From Halovivax sp. (GTDB taxonomy: Archaea > Halobacteriota > Halobacteria > Halobacteriales > Natrialbaceae), in NCBI GenBank assembly GCA_007119345.1, contig SKPV01000037.1:1-32479 (forward strand): 32,479 nt of DNA, written 5' to 3'. Under the pieces are notes generated by a model. It saw nothing but the letters and a program-made list of their open reading frames with translations, was not told the origin of the DNA and did no database searches. Position numbers and translations under genes: made by a program. This document shows positions 15,282 through 22,980 of this stretch, piece after piece (the stretch's first letter is position 1; each line of letters opens with the position of its first letter).

Positions 15282-15719
15282 ATGTCGACGAGGCACGTCC
15301 TGGTCCCGATCGACGGCTCGGCCGGAGCGTGGACGGCTCTCGACCACGCGATCGAGACGTTCGAGCGGGGTCGGGTCACGACACTCACGGTCGTCGATCC
15401 GGTGGCCGAACTCTCAGAGGACGCGTCGCCCGGCGACGCCCAGCGGCGAACGCAGGGCGGGGACCTCGACCGCGCCGCGGCGCTGGGCGAGCGGGCGCGG
15501 GAACGCATCGCGGACACCGGCGGAGACGAGTTCGAGCACGACCACGAGGTCATGATCGGTCGACCCGCTCGAGCGATCGTCGACTACGCGACGGACCACG
15601 ACGTCGACCACGTCGTCGTCGGGAGTCACGGTCGGACGGGACTCTCGCGCATCCTGCTCGGTAGCGTCGCCGAGACGGTTTCGCGGCGGTCGCCCGTCAC
15701 GGTGACGATCGTCAGGTAA
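15282..15719 (+). CDS. Universal stress protein (UspA family)
   Basis: A 145-residue single-domain Usp protein. The N-terminal strand HVLVPIDGS and the C-terminal ATP-binding loop GSHGRTGLSRILLGS show the exact G-x2-G-x9-G-S pattern, so it is expected to bind ATP. Usp proteins are cytoplasmic stress modulators of varied function. An in-frame ATG at 15255 would add nine residues but coincides with the TATA-like element, so ATG 15282 is preferred. It lies between the M50-CBS protease and the cupin gene, all on the plus strand, each apparently with its own promoter. Confidence 0.92.
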   Translation: MSTRHVLVPIDGSAGAWTALDHAIETFERGRVTTLTVVDPVAELSEDASPGDAQRRTQGGDLDRAAALGERARERIADTGGDEFEHDHEVMIGRPARAIVDYATDHDVDHVVVGSHGRTGLSRILLGSVAETVSRRSPVTVTIVR

Positions 15720-15821
15720 GCTCGGCGGGTCGACGCGTCGCGGTCGAACGCCGGGTTCCGCGCCGTGGTACCCGCGCCAACAGCGACCGGCCGGGCGTAC
15801 CGGCGCGTCACTCCTCGACCG

Positions 15822-15825
15822 TTAT
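15822..15825 (+). promoter_or_regulatory. TATA-like box of the cupin gene
   Basis: CGTTATGT lies with its TTAT core 28 nt before ATG 15850, matching the element in front of the universal stress protein gene. Leaderless transcription is inferred. Confidence 0.45.
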
Positions 15826-15849
15826 GTGCCCCGGGGGCTATGGTTCCGC

Positions 15850-16425
15850 ATGAAACGGGTCTTCATCTCGGAAACGGACCCCGTCGGCGCCGAGGCCTTC
15901 GAACTGCGCCGACTCTCGGAACCGCTCGGCACGACCGACATCGCGATCAACCACTACCGCGTCGCGCCGGGGGCCGGGCTCCCGGCGGGGTTGCACGCCC
16001 ACGCCGACCAGGAGGAGGTCTTCGTCGTTCTGGAGGGTGCGGCGACGTTCGAGACGCTCGACGGGGAGGTAGACGTCGCGACCGGAGAGGCGATCCGATT
16101 CGGACCCGGCGAGTTCCAGTCCGGGCGCAACGACGGCGACGAGGAACTGGTCCTGCTGGCGCTCGGCGCTCCCGGGGAGAGCGAGGACGTGCGGATCCCG
16201 ATCGAGTGCCCCGAGTGCGACGGCGAGGACCTGCGACTCGACTTCGGCGGCTCCGGCCTCACCTTCGCCTGCCGGCGTTGCGGCGCGGAGCGGACGCCGA
16301 TCGACTGTCCCGAGTGTGGCGGCGCGGACCTGCGGGTGACCCTCGGCGCGGACGGCGAACCGGTCGCGGACTGTACCGATTGCGGTGGGACGTACGAACG
16401 ACCGCCGATAGAAGGGGAGTGGTGA
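15850..16425 (+). CDS. Cupin protein with two C-terminal zinc ribbons
   Basis: A 191-residue protein. Residues about 30-110 are a cupin_2 barrel: His49, His51 and Glu55 of the first metal motif are present (LHAHADQEE), while in the second motif the usual His is replaced (PGEFQSGRND). Residues 118-180 form two rubredoxin-like ribbons with CPEC (120-123) and CRRC (141-144), then CPEC (153-156) and CTDC (175-178). Zinc ribbons suggest binding to nucleic acid or protein, so a regulatory or sensor role is as likely as an enzymatic one. ATG 15850 fits the promoter spacing and the start of the fold. The stop codon lies in the first unit of a 30-bp tandem repeat. Confidence 0.82.
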   Translation: MKRVFISETDPVGAEAFELRRLSEPLGTTDIAINHYRVAPGAGLPAGLHAHADQEEVFVVLEGAATFETLDGEVDVATGEAIRFGPGEFQSGRNDGDEELVLLALGAPGESEDVRIPIECPECDGEDLRLDFGGSGLTFACRRCGAERTPIDCPECGGADLRVTLGADGEPVADCTDCGGTYERPPIEGEW

Positions 16426-16540
16426 GTCGGAGGCCGGCGGGCGGTGGCGTGGCGAGCCGGAGGCCGGCGGGCGGGGGCGTGGTGAGCCGGAGGCCGGCGG
16501 GCGGTGGCGTGGTGAGCCGGAGGCCGGCGGGTGGTGGACC
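16421..16540 (+). repeat. 30-bp tandem repeat, four units, straddling the cupin stop codon
   Basis: Units are 16421-16450, 16451-16480, 16481-16510 and 16511-16540, with core GAGCCGGAGGCCGGCGGG. In the cupin frame the codon that is the TGA stop in unit 1 is CGA in unit 2 and TGA in units 3 and 4. The array fills the space between cupin and the convergent gatB, ending 11 bp before the gatB stop. Confidence 0.92.
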
Positions 16541-16551
16541 GGAGACGTCGA

Positions 16552-18039
16552 TCAGTCCGAAAGCTCCTCTCGGAGCATCCCGTTGACGTCGCCGGGATCC
16601 GCGCTGCCGCCGGTCTTCTGCATGACCTGGCCGACGAGGAAGTTGATCGCGCCGCCCTCACCCGCGTGGTAATCCTCGACGGCGTCGGGATTCTCCTCGA
16701 TCGCCTCCTCGACGGCCGCCTGGACCTCGCCCTCGCCGGTTTTTCCGAGTCCCTCCGCGTCGACGATCGAGTCGGGATCCTCGCCGTCGTCGAGCATGGT
16801 CCGGAGGACGACCTCCTTGGCGTTCTTCGCGGTGATCTCGTCTTCGGCGACCAGTTCGACGAGGCGGGCCACCTCGTCCAGGCGTCCTTCGAGTTCGGTG
16901 ATCGCCATGTCGCGGTAGTTGAGCTCGCCCAGCAGCTCGTCGGCCACCCACGTGGCGGCGAGGTCGGGGTCGAACTCGCTCGCGAGGTCCTCGTAGAAGT
17001 CGGCGACCTGCTTGGTCGAGGTGAGCTTCGAGGCCGCCTCCTCCCCCAGCTCGTACTCCTCGCGAAAGCGCTCGCGGCGGGCCCGGGGGAGCTCCGGGAT
17101 CTCGATCTCGTCCGTCCAGCCCGAGACCCGGAGCGGCGGGAGGTCCGCCTCCTCGAAGTACCGGTAGTCCTTCTCGGCCTCCTTCGAGCGCATCGAGACC
17201 GTGATTCCCCGGCTCTCGTCCCAGTGGCGGGTCTCCTGCTCGACGGCGCGCCCGCGCTGGATGGCGTTCTTCTGGCGGGTCTCCTCGTACGCCAGCGCCT
17301 TCTCGGCACCCTTGTGACTCGAGATGTTCTTGACCTCCGTGCGGTTGGCGGCCGCCAGCGCGTCGGGGCCGATGGTCCCGTCGTCCTCGACCTCCTCGGC
17401 CGGGATCATCGAGAGGTTGGCGTCGACGCGCAGGCTGCCGTCGCGCTCCGCGTCGAAGACGCCGAGGTACTCGAGGACCTCCTCGAGCTCGGCGAGGAAC
17501 GCCCGCACCTCGGAGGGACTGCGGAAGTCGGGCGCCGTCACGATCTCCATCAGCGGCGTCCCCGCCCGGTTGTAGTCGACGAGGGTGTACTCGGCGGTGT
17601 CGATCCCGCCGCCGCCGACGTGCTGGAGGCTCCCCGGATCCTCTTCCAGGTGGGCGCGCTCTATCTCGACGGCCCGGCGCTCGCCCTCGACGTTGATCTC
17701 GAGCTCGCCCGCTTGGCAGATCGGCTCGTCGTACTGTGTGATCTGGAAGTTCTTCGGCAGGTCGGGATAGAAGTAGTTCTTCCGGTGAAAACGCGTCTCC
17801 TCGGGGATCTCGGCGTCGATGGCCTTGCCGATCTTCACCGCCGCCTCGACGGCGGCCTCGTTGCAGACGGGCAGCGCCCCGGGCAGGCCGAGACAGACGG
17901 GGCAGACGTGCTCGTTGGGCTCGTCCGCCGGCGCCGTCGGGCAGCCACAGAAGATCTTCGTCTCGGTCTCCAGCTGGACGTGGACCTCGAGGCCGATGAC
18001 GGTCACGAGCTCGCCCCGCTGGACGGTCTGGGCGGTCAT
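16552..18039 (-). CDS. gatB: Asp-tRNA(Asn)/Glu-tRNA(Gln) amidotransferase subunit B
   Basis: A 495-residue GatB, the kinase/transamidation subunit of the GatCAB complex that converts misacylated Asp-tRNA(Asn) (in archaea chiefly this substrate) to Asn-tRNA(Asn). The N-terminal catalytic cradle has the zinc Cys set C31, C33, C46, C49 and the family motif DYNRAGTPLMEIV near residue 157. The C-terminal YqeY-like tail domain ends at GGSADPGDVNGMLREEL, as in other GatB proteins. The length is full. gatA and gatC are not in the window. A TATA-like CTTTAG element 26 nt before ATG 18039 suggests a leaderless, monocistronic transcript. Confidence 0.97.
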   Translation of the reverse strand: MTAQTVQRGELVTVIGLEVHVQLETETKIFCGCPTAPADEPNEHVCPVCLGLPGALPVCNEAAVEAAVKIGKAIDAEIPEETRFHRKNYFYPDLPKNFQITQYDEPICQAGELEINVEGERRAVEIERAHLEEDPGSLQHVGGGGIDTAEYTLVDYNRAGTPLMEIVTAPDFRSPSEVRAFLAELEEVLEYLGVFDAERDGSLRVDANLSMIPAEEVEDDGTIGPDALAAANRTEVKNISSHKGAEKALAYEETRQKNAIQRGRAVEQETRHWDESRGITVSMRSKEAEKDYRYFEEADLPPLRVSGWTDEIEIPELPRARRERFREEYELGEEAASKLTSTKQVADFYEDLASEFDPDLAATWVADELLGELNYRDMAITELEGRLDEVARLVELVAEDEITAKNAKEVVLRTMLDDGEDPDSIVDAEGLGKTGEGEVQAAVEEAIEENPDAVEDYHAGEGGAINFLVGQVMQKTGGSADPGDVNGMLREELSD

Positions 18040-18064
18040 TTGCCGCCGTTTCGGGGGCCGGGCG

Positions 18065-18070
18065 CTAAAG
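18065..18070 (-). promoter_or_regulatory. TATA-like box of gatB
   Basis: CTTTAG on the minus strand, 26-31 nt upstream of ATG 18039, in otherwise GC-rich sequence; spacing fits a leaderless transcript. Confidence 0.5.
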
Positions 18071-18163
18071 GATAACGGAGCGCGGCCGATGCCGTGGGCG
18101 GAACGGTTCCGTGGCGGGCCCGTCGGCGGTTCGATCGGCGGCTATCGAACCGCCGTCGATCGC

Positions 18164-19021
18164 TCACTCGTAGGTGAGCGTCATTCCGCCGTCGTACAGC
18201 AGATCGCCGCCGTTCAGGTGGCGGCTCAGGTCGGAGAACCCGACCACGAAGAGATTGCCGACGTCGATCGGCTCCATCATCTCCTTCACGCGGGACTGGC
18301 CGAGCATGACGTCCTCGATCACCTCGTCGACGGAGATCCCTCGCTGCTCGGCCGTGTCCTCCAGTTGCCCCGTTACCAGCGGCGTCTTCACGTAGCCGGT
18401 GCTCACCGAGAAGGCGCGGATCTCGCCCTCGCCCTCGGCGGCGATCGACTGCGTGAGCCCGCGGAGACCGAACTTCGAGACGTTGTAGGCGACCTTATCG
18501 CTCGTCACGTAGTGGCCGTGGACCGAGGCCATGTTCCCGACGCAGCCGCGGCCGTCCTCGCGCTCCCGGAAGTGCGGGATGGCGAGCTTCGAGAGGTACA
18601 GCGGTGCCCGAAGCATGACGTCGTGGATCCGATCGTAGGTCTCCATCGGGAACTCGTCGATCGGGTCGATGTGTTGCATCCCGGCGACGTTCGCGAGGTA
18701 CGTCAGCTGGCCGAGGCCCGCCGCCTCCTCGACGACGCGCTCGAGGTCCTCGTCGACCGTCAGATCGCCGGCGACCGGCTCGATCGGACCGTCGAGGTCG
18801 AGTTCCTCGGCGCGCTCGCGCGTCTCGGCGAGTCCGGCCTCGTCGACGTCGGTGGCCGCCACGGTGAGTCCGTTCCCGGCCGCGGCCAGCGCGACCGCCC
18901 GCCCGATCCCCGAGCCAGCGCCGGTGACCAGACAGACGGTTCCCGAATGAAAGGAGTCGTCGTCGACGGTGTGGATGCTGTCGCGGGTGACGGTCGGCGG
19001 CGAAACGTGGTCTCGAGACAT
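18164..19021 (-). CDS. Short-chain dehydrogenase, likely 3-hydroxybutyrate dehydrogenase
   Basis: A 285-residue classical SDR. The cofactor motif TGAGSGIG is at residues 33-40, an Asp at 58 after the second strand favours NAD+, NVAG is at 111-114, and the catalytic set is Ser166 with Tyr179-x3-Lys183 (YNVSK). The stretches QHIDPIDEFP, DVMLRAPLYLSKLAIPHF and MASVHG resemble D-3-hydroxybutyrate dehydrogenases, so oxidation of 3-hydroxybutyrate to acetoacetate is my best guess; another beta-hydroxy acid is possible. About 25 extra acidic residues precede the fold. The gene is divergent from the HTH_10 regulator, which makes regulation by it plausible. Confidence 0.85.
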   Translation of the reverse strand: MSRDHVSPPTVTRDSIHTVDDDSFHSGTVCLVTGAGSGIGRAVALAAAGNGLTVAATDVDEAGLAETRERAEELDLDGPIEPVAGDLTVDEDLERVVEEAAGLGQLTYLANVAGMQHIDPIDEFPMETYDRIHDVMLRAPLYLSKLAIPHFREREDGRGCVGNMASVHGHYVTSDKVAYNVSKFGLRGLTQSIAAEGEGEIRAFSVSTGYVKTPLVTGQLEDTAEQRGISVDEVIEDVMLGQSRVKEMMEPIDVGNLFVVGFSDLSRHLNGGDLLYDGGMTLTYE

Positions 19022-19075
19022 TCGTCAGTTCACGCCGAGTATTCCGCCGGATCCCGCAAAAACGCCTTCGTTAAC

Positions 19076-19082
19076 ATTTAAA
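19076..19082 (-). promoter_or_regulatory. TATA box of the short-chain dehydrogenase gene
   Basis: TTTAAAT on the minus strand, adjacent to GTTAAC, lies about 55-60 nt before ATG 19021 and would give a leader of about 30 nt. Confidence 0.55.
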
Positions 19083-19248
19083 CGGCCGGCGTCAACGCCC
19101 GTTCGGAGCTTCGGACGCACGGTGGTCCTGTCGAGCGCGGCTCCGAACGCCCGCGACGGGCGGATACGACATCCGGCACCCGAAGGATGTTTCCTGCTTA
19201 CCGCTCGGGACTCGAATGTATGAGATACTTCTTTGGTGGTCCCGATCC

Positions 19249-19276
19249 TACGTGATCAGATAAAGAGACTCACGTA
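19249..19276 (+). promoter_or_regulatory. Inverted repeat directly before the HTH_10 regulator gene
   Basis: TACGTGA at 19249-19255 and TCACGTA at 19270-19276 form a perfect 7-bp inverted repeat with a 14-nt spacer, ending 3 nt before ATG 19280. The spacer holds an AT-rich AGATAAAG. It could be an autoregulatory operator or an mRNA hairpin covering the start. Confidence 0.45.
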
Positions 19277-19279
19277 CCG

Positions 19280-19996
19280 ATGATCGACCTCAACCTCGAC
19301 ATGCGCCAGTACGACTGTCCGTTCATCGATACGACGGACGACGTCGAAATCGCGTTCTCCGCCGTCCAGTGGCAGCTCGATACCGACGCCGCCAAGCTCG
19401 AAACGCGCCTCATCGCGAGGTCCGACTCCCGGGGCTCGCTCGAACGTGGATTGCAGGCCCTACGCGAGCACCCGAACATGACCGACTGTTACATCCTCTC
19501 GAAGCGGGAGGGCGTCGCCGAGATCGGCACGGTGATCGAGCAGACGAACGCGATGCGGACGATCCAGCGCAACGGCGGCTACATCACGGGCCCGTTCCAC
19601 ATCGAGGACGGCAGCGAACGGTGGCACGTCGGCTTCGACGACGACGAGGACGAGGACGCGACCCTCGCCGAGCTCGAGCGCGACAACGACTTCACGGTGG
19701 ACGCGCGGGACCGCGTCGGGCCGACGGCCCTGTTCGACCTCCTCGAGAACTCCGGGCCGGCGTCCGGACTGCTCGAGGGCTGTCGGTCGCTGACGGAGAC
19801 CGAACGCGAGACGTTCGAAGTCGCCTCCCGTGCGGGCTACTACGAAACGCCCAGGGGAACGACGCTCGAGGAACTCGCGAATCACTTCGACGTCTCGAAG
19901 ACCGCCGTCTCGATGAACCTCCGCCGGAGCGAGCGCAAAATTCTGGGCGCCGCCATGACGGCGCTCGACGCGATGGACGAATCGGCGGACCGCTGA
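19280..19996 (+). CDS. HTH_10 (bacterio-opsin activator type) transcriptional regulator
   Basis: A 238-residue regulator with the haloarchaeal Bat-type architecture. Residues 171-222 are the C-terminal HTH_10 DNA-binding domain: LTETERETFEVASRAGYYE, then the wing/recognition segment TTLEELANHFDVSKTAVSMN with RRSERKIL at its end. Residues 1-160 are the N-terminal sensor-like region often seen in these proteins, with an acidic loop at 120-133 (DDDEDED). The ligand is unknown. It is divergent from the short-chain dehydrogenase and convergent with the importer operon; the dehydrogenase is the most likely local target by position. The start at ATG 19280 follows an inverted repeat. Confidence 0.9.
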   Translation: MIDLNLDMRQYDCPFIDTTDDVEIAFSAVQWQLDTDAAKLETRLIARSDSRGSLERGLQALREHPNMTDCYILSKREGVAEIGTVIEQTNAMRTIQRNGGYITGPFHIEDGSERWHVGFDDDEDEDATLAELERDNDFTVDARDRVGPTALFDLLENSGPASGLLEGCRSLTETERETFEVASRAGYYETPRGTTLEELANHFDVSKTAVSMNLRRSERKILGAAMTALDAMDESADR

Positions 19997-20126
19997 ATTC
20001 GCTCCACCGGCACGTATCGAATCGTCGGTGGTCGAGTCGACGAGGTCGGGTCGGGTGCGTACAAACGGCGTGCCGGGCGATCGTCGTACCCACTCGTCGG
20101 GAGAGTCGTCGAACGTATTCTTCCCT

Positions 20127-20206
20127 CGGTAGCCACGTCGAACGCGTGTCGCTCCAACGCGTGGGGCGGTAGCCACGTCGAACGAGTGTCGCTCCAACGC
20201 GTGGGG
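20127..20206. repeat. 40-bp tandem duplication
   Basis: Units 20127-20166 and 20167-20206 differ at one position (CGAACGCGTG versus CGAACGAGTG). They lie between the convergent regulator and livF-like genes, ending 17 bp before the latter's stop. Each unit contains AACGCGTG near both ends of its core. The near identity suggests a recent duplication. Confidence 0.9.
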
Positions 20207-20223
20207 CGAGAGCTCCCGTCGCC

Positions 20224-21057
20224 TCAGGCGCCGCCCCCGGCACCCTGCATGAGCAGCTGGATCTCCTCGTCCTCGGCGAGCACCTCGGGATCGCCGCTGT
20301 CGACGATCTCGCCGCGCTCGATCACGTACATCCGATCGACGATGTCGGGGATGTGACTCGCGTTCGACTCCGCGATCAGGACGGAGATGTCCCGGTCGAT
20401 GATCTCGCGGATGTAGGACTTGAGGTTCTCCACGACGACCGGGGCCAGCCCCTCGAGCGGTTCGTCGAGCAGCAGGAGGTCGGGCTGCAGGGCGAGGGCC
20501 CGGCCGATCGCGGTCATCTTCCCCTGTCCGCCGCTCAGGTTTTGGACCTCGGCGTCGCGGCGGTGGTCGAGCTCGGAGAAGAGTCCGAAGATGTCCTCGA
20601 CGACCGTGTCTTCGTCCTCGATGCCGCGGGAGTCCCCCGAGGTCCAGATCGGGAGCCGGAAGTTCTCCTCGACGGTCATTCCGGTGAAGAGGTCGCGGTC
20701 CTCCGGCTGGTAACCGATGCCGCGTCGCGGGATCAGCTCCGGTCGCAGGTCGAGCAGCTCCTCGCCGTGAAATCGAACGGACCCGTTCGCGACCGGCGTC
20801 AGCCCCATTATGGCCCGAAACGTCGAGGTCTTGCCGGCTCCGTTGCGTCCGACGAGTCCGACGGCCTCGCCTGCGCCGACCTCGAGATCGATGCCGTGAG
20901 TGACCTGAAAGCCCTGGACCTCGGCCGAGAGGTTCGACACCTCGAGCAGCGGGTCGCCTCCGGGGGCGCCGCCGGCACGCGAGTCGGCCTCGTCGTCCGT
21001 ATCGCCGTCGACGTCCCCATCGACCCCGAACTCGGCGTCCGGATCGGTCGGGCTCAT
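20224..21057 (-). CDS. livF: Branched-chain amino acid type ABC importer, ATPase LivF
   Basis: A 277-residue ABC ATPase, last gene of the importer operon. Walker A GRNGAGKT is at residues 70-77, the signature LSGGQ at 174-178 and Walker B LLLLDEP at 194-200. The Q-loop region GIGYQPEDRDLFTGMTVEEN is of LivF type. The first 36 residues are an acidic Asp/Gly-rich extension absent from typical LivF (about 235 residues). Its ATG overlaps the livG stop as ATGA. It would pair with LivG as a heterodimer on the cytoplasmic face of the LivHM permease. Confidence 0.92.
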   Translation of the reverse strand: MSPTDPDAEFGVDGDVDGDTDDEADSRAGGAPGGDPLLEVSNLSAEVQGFQVTHGIDLEVGAGEAVGLVGRNGAGKTSTFRAIMGLTPVANGSVRFHGEELLDLRPELIPRRGIGYQPEDRDLFTGMTVEENFRLPIWTSGDSRGIEDEDTVVEDIFGLFSELDHRRDAEVQNLSGGQGKMTAIGRALALQPDLLLLDEPLEGLAPVVVENLKSYIREIIDRDISVLIAESNASHIPDIVDRMYVIERGEIVDSGDPEVLAEDEEIQLLMQGAGGGA

Positions 21058-21827
21058 TCGTCCACCCCCAGGAGGACTCGACGAAGCTCCGAGTCGGTGT
21101 CGAGCAGCTCCGGGTCGCCTTCGCGGAACACCCGACCCTCGTGCAGGACGACGAGTCGGTCCGCGTAAGCTTTGACGAGGTCCATGTCGTGCTCGATCGT
21201 CACGGTCGTCACGTCCTCGGCCTCGCTGGCCTCGACGATGGTCTCGATGACGTACTCCTTCTCGCGCGTCGCCACCCCCGATGTCGGCTCGTCGAGCAGC
21301 AGGTACTGGGGGTCGAGGCCGAACGACATCGCGACGTCGAGCAGCTTCCGATCGCCGTGGGGCAGCGTCTCGGCCAGTTCGTTCTCGATGTCCTCGAGTC
21401 GGAACCGTTCGAGCAGATCGTCCACCGTTCGTTCGACTTCGTCGTGCTGGTCGTCGCGCGACCGCATGCTCAGCGTTTTATCGAACCGCGAGAGCACGGC
21501 GGTGCGAACGTTCCCTCGGACCGTCATCTCCTCGAAGACGTGGACGATCTGAAAGCTCCTGACGAGGCCGGATTTGACTCGGTCGGCGGGCGGGACGTTC
21601 GTCACGTCCTCCTCGACGGTCTCGCCGTTCTCCTCGCGGTGGACGACGACCGAGCCCCGGTCGGGTTCGAGCAGCCCGGTCAACAGGTTCACGAGCGTGG
21701 TCTTTCCGGCGCCGTTCGGACCGACGATGAACACCATCTCGCCGGCGGTCCGACCGAACTCGAGCGAGACGTCGTCGGTGGCGCGGAGCTCTCCGAATTC
21801 CTTCCGTAGGTCGCGTGCTTCGAGCAT
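21054..21827 (-). CDS. livG: Branched-chain amino acid type ABC importer, ATPase LivG
   Basis: A 257-residue ABC ATPase. Walker A GPNGAGKT is at residues 36-43, the Q-loop is SGLVRSFQIVHVFEEMTV, the signature is the LivG-type LPHGDRKLLDVAMSF instead of LSGGQ, Walker B is LLLDEPTSG, and the H-loop is EHDMD. The length is normal for LivG. It starts 1 bp after the livM stop and overlaps livF by 4 bp. Confidence 0.93.
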   Translation of the reverse strand: MLEARDLRKEFGELRATDDVSLEFGRTAGEMVFIVGPNGAGKTTLVNLLTGLLEPDRGSVVVHREENGETVEEDVTNVPPADRVKSGLVRSFQIVHVFEEMTVRGNVRTAVLSRFDKTLSMRSRDDQHDEVERTVDDLLERFRLEDIENELAETLPHGDRKLLDVAMSFGLDPQYLLLDEPTSGVATREKEYVIETIVEASEAEDVTTVTIEHDMDLVKAYADRLVVLHEGRVFREGDPELLDTDSELRRVLLGVDE

Positions 21828-21828
21828 T

Positions 21829-22980
21829 TCATTTCACCCCGAACACGATGATCCGGGCCGTGGTTAGCCCGCGGTTCAGCCCGTTTCGGACGGACGCGCT
21901 GATGCGCCTGACGTCGTCCCGAACGAGCGAGGGATCGTTCCGTCTGCGAGAGAGACCCGCGCCGAAGTCGGGAAGCGACCCGACCACGCCTTTCGGCATG
22001 AAGAAGACGATCGCGAGCAGGATGAGCCCGGTCAGCGCGTGGTAGTACTCCGTCTCGAATCGGGCGTACTCGAGCAAATAGACGAGGATCACCCCGCCAA
22101 CGAGCGGACCCACGAGCGTGGTAAATCCTCCGAGGATCGCCATGAACAGGATCTCGCCGGAGACGAACACGTAGAGGACCGGTTCGGGCTGGACGTGGAG
22201 CCGAAGCAGCGCGTACACGCCGCCGGCGAAGGCGCCGTACAGCCCGGAGATCGAGAACGAGATCCAGACGTACTTTTCGACGGGGATCCCGATGAACCGC
22301 GCCCGCGTGCGATCTTGCCCGATCGCGTCGAGCGCGCGGCCGAACGGCGAGTGGACGAGCTTCCACATCCCCAGCAGCATGATCAGCATGAGCACGATGG
22401 TCGAGTAGTAGAGGACGAGCTCGTACCCCATCGTCGTCCACTCGAGGCCGAACAGGGTCGGCCTGTCCCCGCCGATCCGGATGGCGAGTCCGTCGTTGTA
22501 GTTGAAGTAGCCGCTGCGAAACACGGTGGCGAACATCACCTGGTTGAACGCCAGGGTGAGCAGCGCGAAGTAGATGTCCACGTAGCCCGCGACGAAGTAT
22601 CCGATGATCACCGCCACGAGCGTCCCGACGATCACGGCGCCCGCGAGCAACAGCAGTCCCTCCGACACCTCGTAGTGCGCGGCGAGGACCGCGACCGCGT
22701 ACGCGCCGGCGCCGAAGAACGCCGCGTGACCGAACGAGACCAGGTGGGTGTGACGCAGCAGCAGGTTCAACCCGACCGCGGCGAGGCCGAACAGGAGGCC
22801 CCTGAACAACCGGCTCCAGGACAGGCCGACGAGTCCGGCGAGGAACGGCAGGCACAGCAACGTCAGGATGCCGAGCATCGCGAGGGCCGTCTGAACGGGC
22901 GTCAGCGTGAGTCCGCGCGTCAGCGGGACCCGGACCGCCGTTCGACCGTCGCGCTCCTCGATCGGCGAGCTGGGGGTCAT
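21829..22980 (-). CDS. livM: Branched-chain amino acid type ABC importer, permease LivM
   Basis: A 383-residue membrane permease with about ten hydrophobic segments. The family landmarks LLLRHTHLVSFGHAAFFGAGAY (about 75-95) and the coupling-helix region GRALDAIGQDRTRARFIGI are present, followed by the LLRLHVQPE loop. It overlaps livH (ATGA) and abuts livG, so translation is coupled. The C-terminal 40 residues are a basic cytoplasmic tail. Confidence 0.92.
   Translation of the reverse strand: MTPSSPIEERDGRTAVRVPLTRGLTLTPVQTALAMLGILTLLCLPFLAGLVGLSWSRLFRGLLFGLAAVGLNLLLRHTHLVSFGHAAFFGAGAYAVAVLAAHYEVSEGLLLLAGAVIVGTLVAVIIGYFVAGYVDIYFALLTLAFNQVMFATVFRSGYFNYNDGLAIRIGGDRPTLFGLEWTTMGYELVLYYSTIVLMLIMLLGMWKLVHSPFGRALDAIGQDRTRARFIGIPVEKYVWISFSISGLYGAFAGGVYALLRLHVQPEPVLYVFVSGEILFMAILGGFTTLVGPLVGGVILVYLLEYARFETEYYHALTGLILLAIVFFMPKGVVGSLPDFGAGLSRRRNDPSLVRDDVRRISASVRNGLNRGLTTARIIVFGVK

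Noticed and set aside
12343..15553. Long minus-strand open frames opposite the MATE and M50 genes
   Set aside because: Arg/Asp/His-rich low-complexity translations, complementary to well-identified membrane proteins.
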